Part shown: in pieces, positions 1 to 13,200 of the stretch
Position numbering within the stretch: the first letter of the stretch is position 1
Layout: the number at the start of each line of letters is the position of its first letter
Source of the DNA: Klebsormidium nitens
Taxonomy: Eukaryota; Streptophyta; Klebsormidiophyceae; Klebsormidiales; Klebsormidiaceae
DNA: 64,000 bases
Assembly (NCBI GenBank): GCA_000708835.1
Contig: DF236971.1
Span: forward strand, 124,001-188,000
Direction of reading: 5' to 3'
Program-made: the position numbers and the translations under genes
The notes under the pieces: generated by a model
Seen by the model: only the letters and a program-made list of their open reading frames with translations
Database searches by the model: none
What the model was told of the DNA's origin: nothing

Positions 1-2428
1 ACATCCCCACAGAAGGTGGATCAACCTAGACCCTCAGAGATGCTAACGCCTCATCATTTCCAGCCTCCTCAAGCTCGGCGTTTCTCACCTGGAACGGTGA
101 ACCCCCCAACCTCCGGCTCCGCCACGCCAAACGTAATCGGGAGCGCGTTCTCGCGCTTCCCCTGCACCTTATGGTGCGCAAAGTTCACATGGGCGGGGTC
201 CAGCACGTTCTCTACCAGAGTGTCCCAGTTGTAAGGGAGCTCCCGGTAGACCCACTGGTACGTAAAGTCGGGGTCGGAAAGAGTGCTGTCAATGCGCGGG
301 GGAGTGGCCAGGGCCTCCAATGCCGAGCGCTCGTCGGGCCACACCCAGAGGAGGCCCACCTCTTCCTGCCAGACCAAGGTTTATTCAGAGTCGGGCGGGA
401 AATGGTTACACACAAGGAAACCAGAAGGATCCTCACATTTTCGGAGCCCAATTTCAAAGCCCAACAGGGTCGATACCAATCTGAGTCCTTACTAAGCAAT
501 GCTTTGGGGAGCGTCCCGGCCCTTTCCAGGGCAGGAGAGAGAGTCACAACAAGCAGGGCCAAAGAAAGAGGCCTACCTTCAGACGTCAGCGCAAACTGTA
601 GTGTTTGGCCTGTCTACTCAACAGCGTACACTAAGGTTGGAGACTAAAAGCTCTCGGCCATCTTGCCTCAAACGTAGTCAATGCTCGTCCCAGAGGAGGA
701 TTGCAATGAAAGTAGGACCAGGCCTGCCACCGTCTGCTGGGTGGAAGCCTGGATTTCGATGCTGACAGTGGGATCCAAACGGCCCCTGTTCCACCACATT
801 TCTGCTCATTATGCAGCTTGATTAACCGGCTTTTGCGTTTGCGCACAACAGTCCTACAAACCTCGTTCAAGGAGAGTCACTGTCTTTGTCGGAATCCTGA
901 AAGCGGAAGTCTTCGACCACAACTGCTGTGTGCCGCCACGTTACACCATTATCCACCGGCTCGTGAATCTCACCTTGATAGGAAGAGCCACTGCGCATGC
1001 CAGTTTGGAGTCCAGCGCTTTCCGCTCGTCTTCGTCAGCCTGGGGTATCAGAGTGCAGTTTCCCTGGGGGCCAAATACCCAACCGTGATATGAGCACTGC
1101 AGGCCCCCAGATTCGTGAATCCGCCCCTCGGAGAGGGGGGCGAAACGGTGGGGGCAGCGGTCGAGGTGGCAGCGCCAGCTGTGATGGAGGGAAAGAGCAT
1201 TTACAATCTTGAGAAACGGTTGTCCATCATGTTTGTCAACGCAACAGGATGGGGGAAGCAACTCAACGTGCAAAGCACAATGTTGATTCTTCAGAGGTTC
1301 ATTGATCGGCTGTGCGAAGGCAGAGGGGGCCAGCCTTTAGAACAGCACGGACATCTGCCGTCTGAGGGCAGGTGACTGAGAGAAAGAGCTCCCAACATAA
1401 AGTGGGGACAGTTGGATCTCAAAAAGCCTCAAATTCAGCCTTTGACCGACTGATTTGATCGAGGGCCCAAACACAGGATCAGAGGACTTCTATAACCAGC
1501 TAAATAATAATCCTCCTAGTGCGAGAGCTCAGGGTATAGAAGCTGCCAGCTCTTGTCAAACCTAACCTTCTGAGTTTTTCCCTGCTGCCAAAATCGATTG
1601 TATCAATCTTCTAAATCTGTCAGAATCATCAAATTGATGAAAATTCCACAAATGAATGGTTCCAAATACCCGTGATTATCACAATACAACTTAGGATACT
1701 CCGCAATGCTGCCCCCTCCCGCAGCATTGGCTCAATCCCCAACACCTCAAAAACTGGAAAGTTATAAAACCCCAAAAAGTTGGACTATCAAATGGGGCAT
1801 CAATTACTCACTTCTTGTCCTGGTCCCTCCACAACACGAGTCGCTTCCCCAGCACCATGATCCCCTTGGGTTTTTTCGGGTCCAGGTCCTCCACCACTGC
1901 TGCCGGGTACCAAGCCTTCGCCCAATCCATCTGCTTTCTCCCTTCTCTGATCCTTTCCTCCACCTTGTCCACAGGCGCCTCTGTTTGCACGGCCTGCGTC
2001 CTCCACTTCTGTTTCCCGTCTCCTAATCCTGGCTCCTCGCCGAACCCAACATTGTCCTGGTCCTCTCTAACCTGCTGCCGTTTGACTGAGAGAGGACTCT
2101 GCAAAAGTGGGCCTTTGAAACAGCAGGCCAGTCTGCAGGTCCGTCGCCGATGGAACTCACTCTGTGGCGCCTTCTTCCTTGCTCCAGTCACGGTCTTGGC
2201 ATGAACTGACAACCGACAGCATTTGCTTTTGGTCAAGGGTTTCGAGTTTGATGTAGGACAGAGAGGAAAAGGGGCAAGAAAATTGCTGCCTGAGCTGCCG
2301 CTGATAAAATCTGCGACCACGGTGCTGGATTTCGTGGGCTGCAAAAGAGTTGCAAAAGCTGAAGCGGCCGAGTGCATCGTGCCCATGGAAGAGGCCATGG
2401 TATGCTGTGGGCGTTCCTCCCAAAGCAA
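1..2428 (-). CDS. Rieske non-heme iron oxygenase, PAO/ACD1-like, plastid (5' part; C-terminus outside window)
   Basis: Exons in transcription order are 2398-1812, 1178-974 and 365-89, then the gene leaves the window; junction phases agree (2, 0, then 1). Exon 1 starts with MASSMGTMHSAASAFATLLQ, a Ser/Ala-rich plastid transit-like peptide (an in-frame ATG at 2428 adds ten residues), and contains DWAKAWYPAAVVEDLDPKKP and LVLWRDQD, family hallmarks. Exon 2 holds the Rieske [2Fe-2S] ligands: CPHR, then CSYHGW 18 residues later. Exon 3 has LLWVWPDE and ENVLDPAHVNFAHH, the mononuclear-iron D/H-x3-H-x4-H region. In this family (PAO, PTC52, TIC55, CAO) electrons pass from the Rieske cluster to the iron to oxygenate a substrate, often a chlorophyll derivative. 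The motifs fit PAO/PTC52 better than CAO or TIC55, but the exact substrate cannot be assigned. The C-terminal membrane anchor and any CxxC are not visible. Confidence 0.88.
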
Positions 2429-3000
2429 ACCTATAATTCAATCCTACATGCCTCAGCAACACCGATGCAAGCGCCCTAGCTGCGTCCAAAGTTGCTTGAA
2501 CTGTGAGTCTGAAGCCTGAAGGTCACCAGCTTCCTAGGGACGTCAGCCTGGCCCTTGAACAGCTCCCCGAAACGGATACCGCAAAAGTCCTCGGTTCCTG
2601 TTTCGGTGGGTATCGACAAGAAGTCGTTGCCCTGCTCGTTCAACCGCGGTTGGTACCCCTTTGTACCACGTGATCAAATACACTCCCTTCGATTGGCTAG
2701 CTCAACTTGCATTATGCATATGCACTTTGTCGCTGCCACACCGTAGTTCGGCCACGACTCATGAGGCCCTTGACCACTCTCGTACGTAGATATATTTCTT
2801 CCACAGAAATGGACGTCTAGGAGTCGTGCAGAGTCGTCGCGGAAGCCGAAAAGCTAGGACCGTTTACCAAGATCCCACGCACTTACTTCTGCAAATAAAA
2901 CTGCCCGGTATCCTACGACCGGGGACCGAACCGTCACACTTCTGACTGCAGAAATATAGTGGCAGACTTTTGGGACTGCTTGGTACATGTCTCTGAGCAA
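2429..3000. other. upstream region of the PAO-like gene, no gene seen
   Basis: This is the 5' flank of the minus-strand Rieske gene and presumably contains its promoter. No coding exon, RNA gene or clear core-promoter motif could be supported. The short ORFs here have no recognisable composition and do not join to neighbours through splice sites. Confidence 0.4.
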
Positions 3001-3149
3001 TCGCTAGGTGAGGGCCGCAGGCACTCCGACATTGAAAGAAGGAAGGGCCACTTTCCATTCCCTAGCTGAGCACTTCCCTGAGCATTCCTACATCCTAACT
3101 TATCCTACTGGCGGCGGCTTGAACTTGAAGTGTCTTATAGGATATCGCA

Positions 3150-3469
3150 CTTCATCATGGCCGCCGCAAGGCTGTGGAAGAGAGGGACATGCAGGGCGAC
3201 ACCTGGCGCAATGGCTCCTTGCAGAAGTCAGCTCAAGCCTACAAGAGAAGGGCAAAAGAGCTGCAATGTCCCCACCATCCCTTGTGCTACTGACAAGAAA
3301 TGCTGGAGGCCTGCATGGGTGTTGAATGTAGCTGCAGAAGGCATTGGCTGATTCCCCACAAGTGCCGTACTTGCAATCGTGTGCAATGCCGTAGTGCCTC
3401 AAATCACAAGCTTCAAAATAAAGCTGTTGATAGGTTGGTGGTGCAGCCTTGTGGAGCAGCCACTAGTTA
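3150..3469 (+). pseudogene. possible broken Cys-rich ORF (unrecognised)
   Basis: One plus-strand frame reads GRRKAVEERDMQGDTWRNGS and continues to a single stop at about 3290 (after CPHHPLCY). In the same frame it then resumes through CSCRRHW, PHKCRTCNRVQC and NHKLQNKAVDR to a stop near 3468. The Cys/His spacing resembles a small zinc-binding segment, possibly from a mobile element or an old gene. No family is recognised, no splice sites frame it convincingly, and the stop may be real decay or a base error. It may also be chance. Confidence 0.2.
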
Positions 3470-3783
3470 GCTCTGCTTCTCAGGGCTCCTGAACTGCAGC
3501 AGCCAGACCTCTATCTACTGGCTTCCAACGCCGATGGTCAGTAGTTTGTTGGTGCCCTACTTTGCCTGATACATATGTGTGAGCGACAACTAAAGCTTTG
3601 GACATGCGTGTGGGTGGTCGTAAGGACGCAATTGGCAATCAAGCGGATAAACTTAGTCAGATTTCCATCCATTTATTGCTCTCTTGGCACCCCACCGCAC
3701 AGCTTGCAGTGTTCGGCGCCAGCGTACAGCACGCCTGCTGACGCACGCTTGCATCAGCTCAGCATCGGCATCTCTGAGCAGCA

Positions 3784-3924
3784 ATGAGTGCCAGCATGGG
3801 CTTCCAGACGAGTGGCATGGTGTCGCTTTCAAAGAACCAGTGCAGCGTTAGTGTCCATACTGCAATTGGCGTGAGAAGCAGCTGGGCGCCTGGTGTCAAT
3901 CCAATCAAGTTGATTCCAGCACAG
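3784..3924 (+). CDS. possible orphan first exon, 47 codons
   Basis: An ATG at 3784 opens 47 codons ending exactly at a good donor (CAG then GTATGT), phase 0. The peptide starts MSASMGFQTSGMVSLSKNQC, with Ser and hydroxylated residues as in plastid targeting peptides. A following phase-0 exon was not found. The next good acceptor, at 5705, gives a Cys-rich reading in phase 0 that ends at the TAA inside that exon's donor. I do not recognise a product, and it could be chance. Confidence 0.2.
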
Positions 3925-5704
3925 GTATGTGTACATTTCTTTATGACTCCTGTGTGACTTATCCTATCAATTCTCGTTTCGGTGCTTCTTGAATCTCGGT
4001 CTCATCGGGATTGGTAAATGTTCAATATGCGGGATCTGTGAATGGACGTTGACTTGGGACGCACCTTCAGTAGAGGAGGCTCAGCGGCAACAAGGTACTC
4101 AGACTTTGCAGGAAAATGTATCTAATCAGGTCCTTGTGACTGCTCATGAAGGGTGTCAACTGCTATGTTGCTGGTTTTCCGCAGCAATGAGGTTAAACCA
4201 AATTACATCCTGGCCCTCTCAGAGCAATCAAATACATCCGGGCCCTCACAACTGGGAGTCTAGCAATGAGGATCGGAGACGGGTCCTTATCTTTGAACAG
4301 AACTCTGTTCTCCTGATCATCCACCACTAATCAACTATTTCTTGGCAGTCTTCTCAGTTTGTTGCCCCCTCTGGCTGCCCAGATTCACTCTCCACCCAGC
4401 ACCCAAAGCCCTCTTCAGGCCCCAAATCTGCAATCCGTTCTCCAATGGAAGGATGCATCCTAAGCTGGACCGCACTTTCCATCTTCCCCCCACAATTTAG
4501 CTGAACTTCCCCACAGTTACCCAAAGTCCCTCGCCTGTCTCAACCCAGAAAGATCAAAGTAAGATCACAGCTGGGACTTATCAGATTGATCTGTCTATGC
4601 AGTTTGGAACACACGCATCAGTCGCCCGTACCGCAGCTGTGTCCAGACGGATAGGGGATCTTTCCTCACGGCGTGGTTTTGGCGTCCAGCACGCCCCCCA
4701 GATTAAGCAGATCAGGTGAAGGAAACCGTTGCAGGCTTGGTTATTGACTACAGAGTTAATCCCTGCTATCCCTTGGGCTCAGAAGTGAGGGTCTGCATGT
4801 TAATTCCCCTGCCTCACGATCGGATTCTTTCAAACACGGTTGGACTTCACCAAGATCTTGCATCAATTGGGTAGATCTTGCAAGTTGCAGGTAGATACCC
4901 AAAGATCAGCTAGTTCTCGCGATGATCACGTCAACATCCACATGCTTCAGCAGTAGAACCGGGCTGAAAGTAACACTTTTCTGCCTTTTCACTTGCTCAA
5001 CCTAGATCTGCAAACACTGCCCAAGCTCGTCAAACCGCTGGTACGCTGTTTGAGTGCTAATTCAGTGCCACACGATCCAGCTCTTGTTTAATGAATCAAG
5101 CTTGCTTCTGTCATCATTTTCCGCACGGTCTTCGCTATCGTGCTTACATATCATGATAACATCAGCAATCGCCGGCCATGCTTACTTGTGCTCACTTGGC
5201 ACTCACGGTAAGAAAACGGATCTTTCTGCCCCAGCCACCCGTGTCTGCATGCAAGGAGACACTGCCACGGGCCTGTCAGGGTCTTAATTGCCAAATCCTG
5301 CACACAACGAACAATAACAAAACCTGTAACACAGAGAAAAGTACCAAGTGGTCAGGATCCCCACGACTTCCAATTTCGTGAATGACGATTCCCTGGTCAA
5401 GACTTCGTGTAGGCTGTCCTTGTTCCAGGACCTCAGCAGTCATCTTACAAAAGGTTTTTGGATCAGCAATTTTCAAGGTCATGCATCCACCTGTTGTCCC
5501 CCTTTGCGATGGATTCCACATTGAGATCAAGTAGGCCAGGTGTGAGCGAAGTTTCACTATCAAGGATTCCCTGCTTTGTCAGAGCTCGAGCAAACGATTC
5601 TAGCTCCGGGGAGCTAGTTTTGTGAAAGGAGCCGGGGAATGTTTTATTTGGAAAAGCTGACACGTATGAAAGACAGCATGCTCACAAACAGCCTTCTTTT
5701 GCAG

Positions 5705-5796
5705 GTGTGTGGGGGCAGTACCAAATGTTGGTGCGACCCCTGCAGTGCCTGCGGACACAACCTCTGCAGTTCCCCAGACTGGCGCCCCAGCCGCCG
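5705..5796 (+). CDS. candidate upstream exon of the large modular gene
   Basis: A strong acceptor (pyrimidine tract, TTTTGCAG) and strong donor (GTAAGC) enclose 92 bases. One frame reads VGAVPNVGATPAVPADTTSA and ends in phase 1 (AA then G). This is the same low-complexity Ala/Pro/Thr style and the same exit phase as the repeated exons from 7146 on. Entry is in phase 2, so an earlier exon, perhaps carrying the signal peptide, must end in phase 2; none was found. The phase-0 frame is Cys-rich instead (see findings). Confidence 0.4.
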
Positions 5797-7145
5797 GTAA
5801 GCTTTGCAGACTACTTTCCTGTTACAGGCTTATGATTTGAAAGTTTTGTCAGCATGGGATGATGGCGCGTAGTCTCGTCTTCTGCTGCCGTTCAGCCCAT
5901 CCGCCGCCAGACATTTCACGCAAGCGCTGTTTGAGAAGAACATTCTCCCACCACAGCGGCACAGCGTTTTGAATGTGCTTGATTGTTGGTCTTCGTTTCA
6001 GCCGTCGACGACCAACGTTAAGCGGATGTCTTCTCATAAGATTCTGCGGACGGTTCTACGTTGACAAAGACCAGCAGGCCTATCGGACTTAATAGAGGCC
6101 TGAGTACCTACGCCTTTGGGCTGCTTATCATCGTGTTTCGTCCCTATTCATGTCACTTCATGGTCGCTCAAGCGTGGGCACTTCGTCTTTTCCCGTAGTC
6201 ATTCGAGCTGGGGCTGCTTCCTTCGAAAACCTACAGTAGTGCGTTTCCGATTCTGCTCCGTTGCGAACTGCAGCCTTAGAATCGCAACCGTGTTCTATTC
6301 GTATTCTTCCCTCTCTGCTTTCTTTTCATAACGGAGTTGGAATTGAAAGCACGTCGATTGCTGCGAGCTAGTGCCGCCCTCCTGAAACTTCAAGGAGGTT
6401 GACGACTGTTATCGTTGCGGCGCCTTTCCTTGCTTAAAGGCTTGCTTCGTGAGCTGTTAATCTGTTCGGTCGAGCAGGCTTCGTTGGCTGAGCACCTTAT
6501 CATGCGTCATAAGCTTGCTTCATTAAGGCAAGTTTGACTTGCAAATACAATCCGCTTGTCACGACGTCGTCCAGCGACTCCCTGCCCTGCAATGCCTTTG
6601 GCATGCATAGTAGCACGAGAGAGTCTGCCATTTCTGACCTTTCTGACTTACATGCCCCTCGTTTCTTTCCATGGCGAAGCTGCCTTTTACGAAGTCGCTT
6701 CTGCTCCTTTCAATGCCGTTTGTGCTGACGTCTTGGCTCCTTCCGAAAAAAACACCTTCTTCTTACAATGACTTGCGGAGGCCTTTTGTCGTTTTGTCCT
6801 CCCTTCTGCCAACCATTTTCTGCTTTCGAGTACTGGTGGAGTTTCGCGACGTTCAACGGCGATTCGGAACAGGGCAATAGTCTGCTTCAAAGGTCATTCT
6901 TGATGGCGGAGGACTCCGGCTAAACAATTAGGGGTTTTACTAGTACATAGTCGCTCACTTGAGAAGCCAAGCAAGTGCATGTTCACGCTGCTTGGACTTC
7001 TCTTGCCTGCTTGGACCTTTCCGAGTGTTCCCTCGATTTGTTCACCCTTAGTTGCCCTTAATGCTCGCCGCCTCTGTTTTCGTATCTTCGTAGTGGTCTT
7101 CTGGTTGAGTGCTTCTTGGTGATTGTAATGGGCTGAACGTTGCAG
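5797..7145. other. intron or intergenic stretch, no gene supported
   Basis: No convincing exon is seen. An ATG at 6671 starts a hydrophobic peptide (MAKLPFTKSLLLLSMPFVLT) that looks like a signal peptide, but no phase-1 donor follows that would join it to the exon at 7146. If 5705-5796 belongs to the large gene, this is simply an intron. Confidence 0.35.
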
Positions 7146-7253
7146 GTTCTGCTATCGCTCCGAGTGGCACTACTACTACTACCACAACCACTATTACCAC
7201 TGTAACCAGCACTAGTCCAGGGACCGCAGCCCCTGAGAAAAGCTCCACGGTTG
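7146..7253 (+). CDS. Thr-rich low-complexity exon of the modular gene
   Basis: A 108-base phase 1-1 exon between GCAG and GTGAGG. It begins G-SAIAPSG, then a run of eight Thr encoded by an ACT/ACC microsatellite, then more Thr/Ser/Pro and PEKSSTV. Such Thr/Ser/Pro tracts are typical O-glycosylated linkers of secreted proteins (inference). Confidence 0.6.
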
Positions 7254-10200
7254 GTGAGGGCAAGCACGCCGTAGACGCCGTAGTGGCTGCGCCGTAGTAG
7301 ACGCCGTAGTGGCTGCGGGCTTTGTAGCCTCCTTAAGTCTCCGATAGCAAATGAGACTTCCTCCAAATTTAGATGTCCACATTTATCAATCAAAGGGAAA
7401 ACGGATACTTGTGCGTGTCGAAGGTTCTCTGGTGCATGTTGCAGGTTCTCCAATGTGCTAGTCTGAGTGAGGGACCATTTTTGTCATGATTTGCAACAGC
7501 AGAGTTACAAGTCATTGTCACTTTACGTCCTTCTCTGGCCTGACTTCTGTTCCGTTCAACCCATTCATATACCCGTCCCTATTATCGGTTGGCTGTCTTT
7601 GGTGGTTTTGTCCCGGCTCGAGTTAGAGGTCCTGTCTTGAGGATGCTTATCACTTTCAAAGAAGAACGTACTCCGATTCAACCTCTGACGCCATGTAGAG
7701 TTGCAGGCACGTGCATTTACGAGTCTGATAGTCGAATAACGTTCCAGACTTGTATTATGAACGTTCCTCCCAAATTCTGCGACAGCGCCGGTGCCCTTTT
7801 GCCTTCCTTTGCACATGCAAAACGGAGTCTTCTCTGGACGATTGGCCAGCTCAAACATGGAAGAGCGCTTGCCCCTGACGTGAGGTGCCGTAGGTCCTCG
7901 ATGCTTCTACATGCTGAGCTGCTCATACCCTTATTACCCATTGAGCCGCACTCTGTTTTGTCACATCACTTCAGGGCCAAAAGTCAATCGTTCAAGTGAC
8001 CTCGTGTACAAGAGCGCTGCTGGTTACAGTTTTCGGAACTCCTAAGGCACATTCACTCGCGACTCTCTCACGTTTGGAGAAAGCAGACGCTTTTGTCACC
8101 TTTTCCCGAGGGTATTCATGCTCCAGAATCTGAACTTTTCGCATTTCAAAGGGACCGATTCTACCGCAGGCACCCCTTCAACCGGCGTTGCAGACGACAA
8201 GCTCGGCGACGGGGGTCTGGTTGGCGTAGTCGACAAGGCACTAAGCGGAGGTGGACAAGGCCAACAAGGAGCGGGCACGGCGACACCCGTAGCAGGTATT
8301 GGAGAACTGCAGACTTCAAGTTGGCTTGCGTAGATAAAGCGATCAGTGCTGAGTTTTCTCGAAGCCAAAGGTTCCAACATGAAAAATCGCTCAAATGTAC
8401 CCGCTCAACTGCTCGGTTGCATTTTAGAGCTGTGGGGGTCTGGAACCTCATCTTATGTATTCTGGAGTTCGTTGAGTTGCAAACCAGTCCGCCACAGGAC
8501 GGCTTTCATTTGGGTGTTGATTTCACACGCAGGCACCCCTGCAACTGGCGTCGCGGATGACAAGCTAGGCAACGGGGGTCTGGTTGGGGTAGTGGACAAG
8601 ACGCTGAGCGGTGGTGGACAGGGCCAGGAAGGAGCGGGCACCCCTGCAGCAGGTACGGGAGAACTGGCTCGCATACTTCGACACAGTCAATGATGCACGA
8701 ACTTGCTCGAAGTCAAAAGGATCCTATGCGAAAATCGGCCTAGCGAACCTTCTCAATATTGCTTGTGCTTGGTTGCAATTCACCGCTAGGGTAGTCGTCG
8801 ACCCTCGTCCCATTTCTTCCTTAGTCTGTTGAGTCGCGAACTCAATTCGCAAAATCAGAATGGCTTTTGTTGAGGTACTGTACTTCACACGCAGGCACCC
8901 CTGCAACCGGCGTCGCGGACGACAAGCTAGGCAACGGGGGTCTGGTTGGAGTAGTGGACAAGACGCTGAGCGGTGGTGGACAGGGCCAGGAAGGAGGGGG
9001 CACCCCTACAGCAGCAGGTACTGGAGAACAGGCTTGCATACTTCGACACAGTCACTGATGCATGTACTCGCTCGAACTCAAACGGATCCCTTGTGGAAAT
9101 TTGCTCTGGTGTACCTTCGGAAGATTCAATCTGCTCGGTAGCATTACACCGCCAAGGGGGTCGTCATTTCTCGTCTCATTCATTCTAAAGTTCTTGAGTT
9201 ACAAAGGTCATCTGCACAGAACGGCTTGCTTTGAGGTATTGATATTACACGCAGGTACCCCTTCGACCGGTCTCGCGGACGACAAGCTTGGCGACGGGGG
9301 TCTGGTTGGGGTAGTTGACAAGGCCCTAAACGGTGGCGGACAAGGCCAGCAAGGAGCGGACACTCCTGCAGCAGGTAGGAGAACATGCTTGCATATCCGA
9401 CACAGTCAATGATAGACTTGCTCGAAGTAAAAGGATGATTTGTGAAAGTCTGATCTCGTGTACCTTCTCAAAACTGCTTGTGCTCGGTGGCAATCACCGC
9501 TAGGAGAGTCGCCGATCTCGTCTCGTTTTTTACGTAGTCTGTTGAGTTGCGGACGTATATTCGCACAACTTGGCTTTCAATGGGGTGCTCGCTCCTTGCT
9601 CCACCTCGTCGAGCTTCGTGTCGACCTGTATCTAGTTCGTCAAGGACCTGACGAGATAATCTGCTTCTATGCGAATCTCAAAGGTTGACTTTGGAATGCA
9701 GGAACCGATTCAAGCGGAGCCGCAGATGAGACGCCCGGCGACCGGGGCCTGGTTGGGGTAGTCGACAAAGCACTAAGCGGTACAAACGCAAGTGGTGGCG
9801 GTGAACAAGGTGAACAAGGAGCGGGCACGACTGCGCCTGCAACAGGTATCAAAGAGGAACCCGCTTGCTGGTTATACCTAGCGCATACAAAAGCTGATTT
9901 CCTTCAATCGGTCAGATCCACTGTGACGGTCCCCTTTGTTGCTTTTCATACAGTGGATCATGTGCTCAATTCAAATATGCTGCTATGGTGGCTGATATTG
10001 CGAGATTCTTGCTTTTCCTTTCAGCAAGTTAAATTGTAACACTCGTTGAGCCGTTCCGTTTTGATCTATTCTAAACTGTGTATCTTTGTGCGTCTGTCCA
10101 TTGCGGAATACGGGCTTCCATTTATATCTAAAGGAGCAAATTGTATATGCAGGCACCCCTACAAGCGGTGTTGCAGCCGACAAGCCCGGCGACAAGGGTG

Positions 10201-13200
10201 TAGTTGGAGTAGTCGACAAGGCTCTCAACGGTCCAGCTTCCACGGGCGGTGGTGAACAAGGTCAAGTATGCAATTCAATGCTCTCATGTCCCGTATGATC
10301 GTCTTAGGTTCTTATATGCTTATCTTCAAATTCGGTCACACGTGAACTATCGAAGCTGATGACCCTTGCGTGCTTCAGAATAGAACACTCACTTCATTTC
10401 TGACCTTCAAGCGGTGCTCCCCAGAAATCTGTCCGTTTCTCTGTGGATATGGTTCTGATCAGTCCGCTTCCATGTACGCATTGGGAATTGAGAAAACATC
10501 AATTGCAGGTACTACTACAGGCGGTACTGCAGATGACAAGCCCGGCGACCGGGGTGTGGTTGGAGTAGTTGACAAGGCATTAAGTGGCACAAACTCCAAG
10601 GGCGGCGGTGGCGAACCTGGTCAAGAGCAAGGAGCGGGCACGACTACGCCAGCAACAGGTGCTCGGGCTCAAGAAGGATTTGCTTGGGCCCTTATTCACG
10701 TGTGATTGATGTTATCAAAGGTCGAAGTTGCCATAACCTAAAGGGATCCATTGTGAGCCTCTACATTAGAACCCCGTGCTGTCGACCTCAAGATCAGATT
10801 GGTTTGAAGAGTTTCGTAGATCTGATGTATTGTATTCCCTAATGTTCTAGAAGCTGTTTGTGTCTCGCTTTTGTGTATAATCACTTACAGTCACAAGAAC
10901 CACAAAATGTGATCAGCGATGAGTGGTTTGGTTTGGAATGGGGGGCTTGTTTCTTTCCGGGTTTCGTGTGCATTCGACCCCCATTCTCTCCAAGGGTATG
11001 TCTGTCTTGTGGATTCGACGTTCATGAATGTCAGTGGGATCTGCTTCGAATCTAGATATTCCAGTCTGAGAATTGAGCAAGTGCTCGTTCTCAAAGTCTC
11101 ATGACTAGATTGGTCAATTCTCCGATTCTGTGACGCTTGCATTTTCAGCTCCTTTGAAATTTATCAGAGATGAAGGTTGGGGTAGATCAGAAATCAGCAT
11201 TGCACAGTTTCCAATTGGGGCACGCACGTCTTACGTAATCGTTTCAAGCAGAGCGTCTCCCCGGTTTGTCCAAGTTTTTATGGTGGTACGGTCGAATAGT
11301 ACGTTTGCCATCTGTGACGCACTTTTTAGTAGGATCAATTTAAAATGCAGGAACTACATCTAGATGGATCCACTTTGGTAATCTGAACTCGTACCCCTTC
11401 TCACAGTCTGAAGATCCGATCGGTTTAAAGCAGCCTGTCGTTCTAGTATTCTGACTTCCAAGAAGCTTCTTGACGGATAAGTTTCAGAGTTGGGCTAGAG
11501 TCGGATCAGCGTTGTATGGCCCTGAGATAGGGCATGCGCTTCTTATTTTATCTTTTCGAGCGATGCATCTTGCCCGTTTTGTATTCTTTTACCTACGGTA
11601 TCATGGTCCGGATGATTGCTGTTGGTGACACAATCCCGATAACACAAATTCTACGTGCAGAGGTTACTCCTGGCGGGGGCACCAATGACAAGCCTGGTGA
11701 CGGGGGTGTGGTCGGAGCAGTCGACAAAGCATTGAACGGACCAGGCTCCAAGGGTGGCGGTGGAGAAGGTGGAGGAGTGGGCACGGGTACGCCCGCATCA
11801 GGTACCAAGTCTTGAACATGAGTTGCTTGTTTATATTCATCTGTCCTGATGAAAGTGAACCCCCTCAGATCCAGACGAATCCAATTTGAGAATCTAGCTT
11901 GTACCCCTTCTCCCAATTCTCAAGTTCCGATTGGTCGTTCGTTCTTGTTTCTTTGGGTCCTCTTTTGGCCGATGAGTTTTCGAGTGGGCTTAGAATCCGG
12001 TCAGTGTTGCATGGTCCTGAGATGGGGCACGCGCTTCTCACTTCATCTCTTCGAGCAAGCATCTTGCCCGGTTGTAGTCTTTTACCGTTGGTATAATTCG
12101 AACGATCTGCCGTTGGTGACGCAATCTTAATGAGACAAAGTTTACTTGCAGGGGTTACTCCCGGCGGCGTCACAAATGACAAACCTGGTGACGGGGGTGT
12201 AATTGGGGCAGTCGACAAAGCATTGAACGGACCAAGCTCCAAGGGTGGCGGTGGAGAAGGTGGAGGAGTGGGCACGGGTACGCCCGCATCAGGTACTAAG
12301 TCTCGAACATGACATGTATCTATGTTAATCAGAAAGTAATTCTCTTCAGGCCCAGATAAATCCACTCTGAGAATCTGAGCTCGTTCTCCTTCTCACAGTC
12401 TCAAGATTCGCTCTGTCTGAACCAGTTGTTCATATTAGTTGTTCATTCTAGTTGTTCTGAGGTTCCAAGAAGCTTCTTGACGGATAAGTTTCAGAGTTGG
12501 GCTAGAATCGGATTAGCGTTGTATGGTCCCGAGATGGGGCGTGCCCTTCTTCTACTATCTTTTCGAGCGATGCTTCTTTAGCCGGGTGTATTCTTTTACC
12601 GATTGTATGGTTTGGACGATCTATTGTGGGTGACACAATCCCGATAAGACAAATTTCACCCGCAGGGGTTACTCCCGGCGGCGTCGCAGACGACAAACCT
12701 GGGGACGCGGGTGTGGTTGGGGCAGTCGACAAAGCATTGAATGGACCAGGCTCCAAGGGTGGCGGTGGAGAAGGTGGAGGAGTGGGCACCGGTACGCCTA
12801 CATCAGGCACTTAGAATTTGATCCTGCTCGAATCCAGATGAACCCACTTTGGGAATGCTCGAATCCAGATGAACCCACTTTGGGAATCTGAGCTCCTACC
12901 CCTTCTCACAATCCTCAATTTTCTCTGCCGTTTGTTCTGGTTACTTTCGGTTCCGCAAAGATTTTGGCCCATGGCTTTCAGAGCTGGCGTTGCATGGTCT
13001 TGAAATGGCACGCGCTTCATATTCTTATCTTTTCGAGCAATGTATCTTGCCCGGTTTTAGTCTTTTACCAGAGTTATGGTTCGGATTATCTAGCGTTGGT
13101 GATGCAGTTCCAATAAGACAGATTCTACATGCAGGGGTTACTCCCGGTGGCGGCACGAATGGCAAACCCGGTGACGGGGGTGTGGTTGGGGCAGTCGACA

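Noticed and set aside
6671-6880. Hydrophobic ORF as the signal peptide of the modular gene
   Set aside because: No donor in phase 1 follows it to join exon 7146, and the ORF continues without other coding character.
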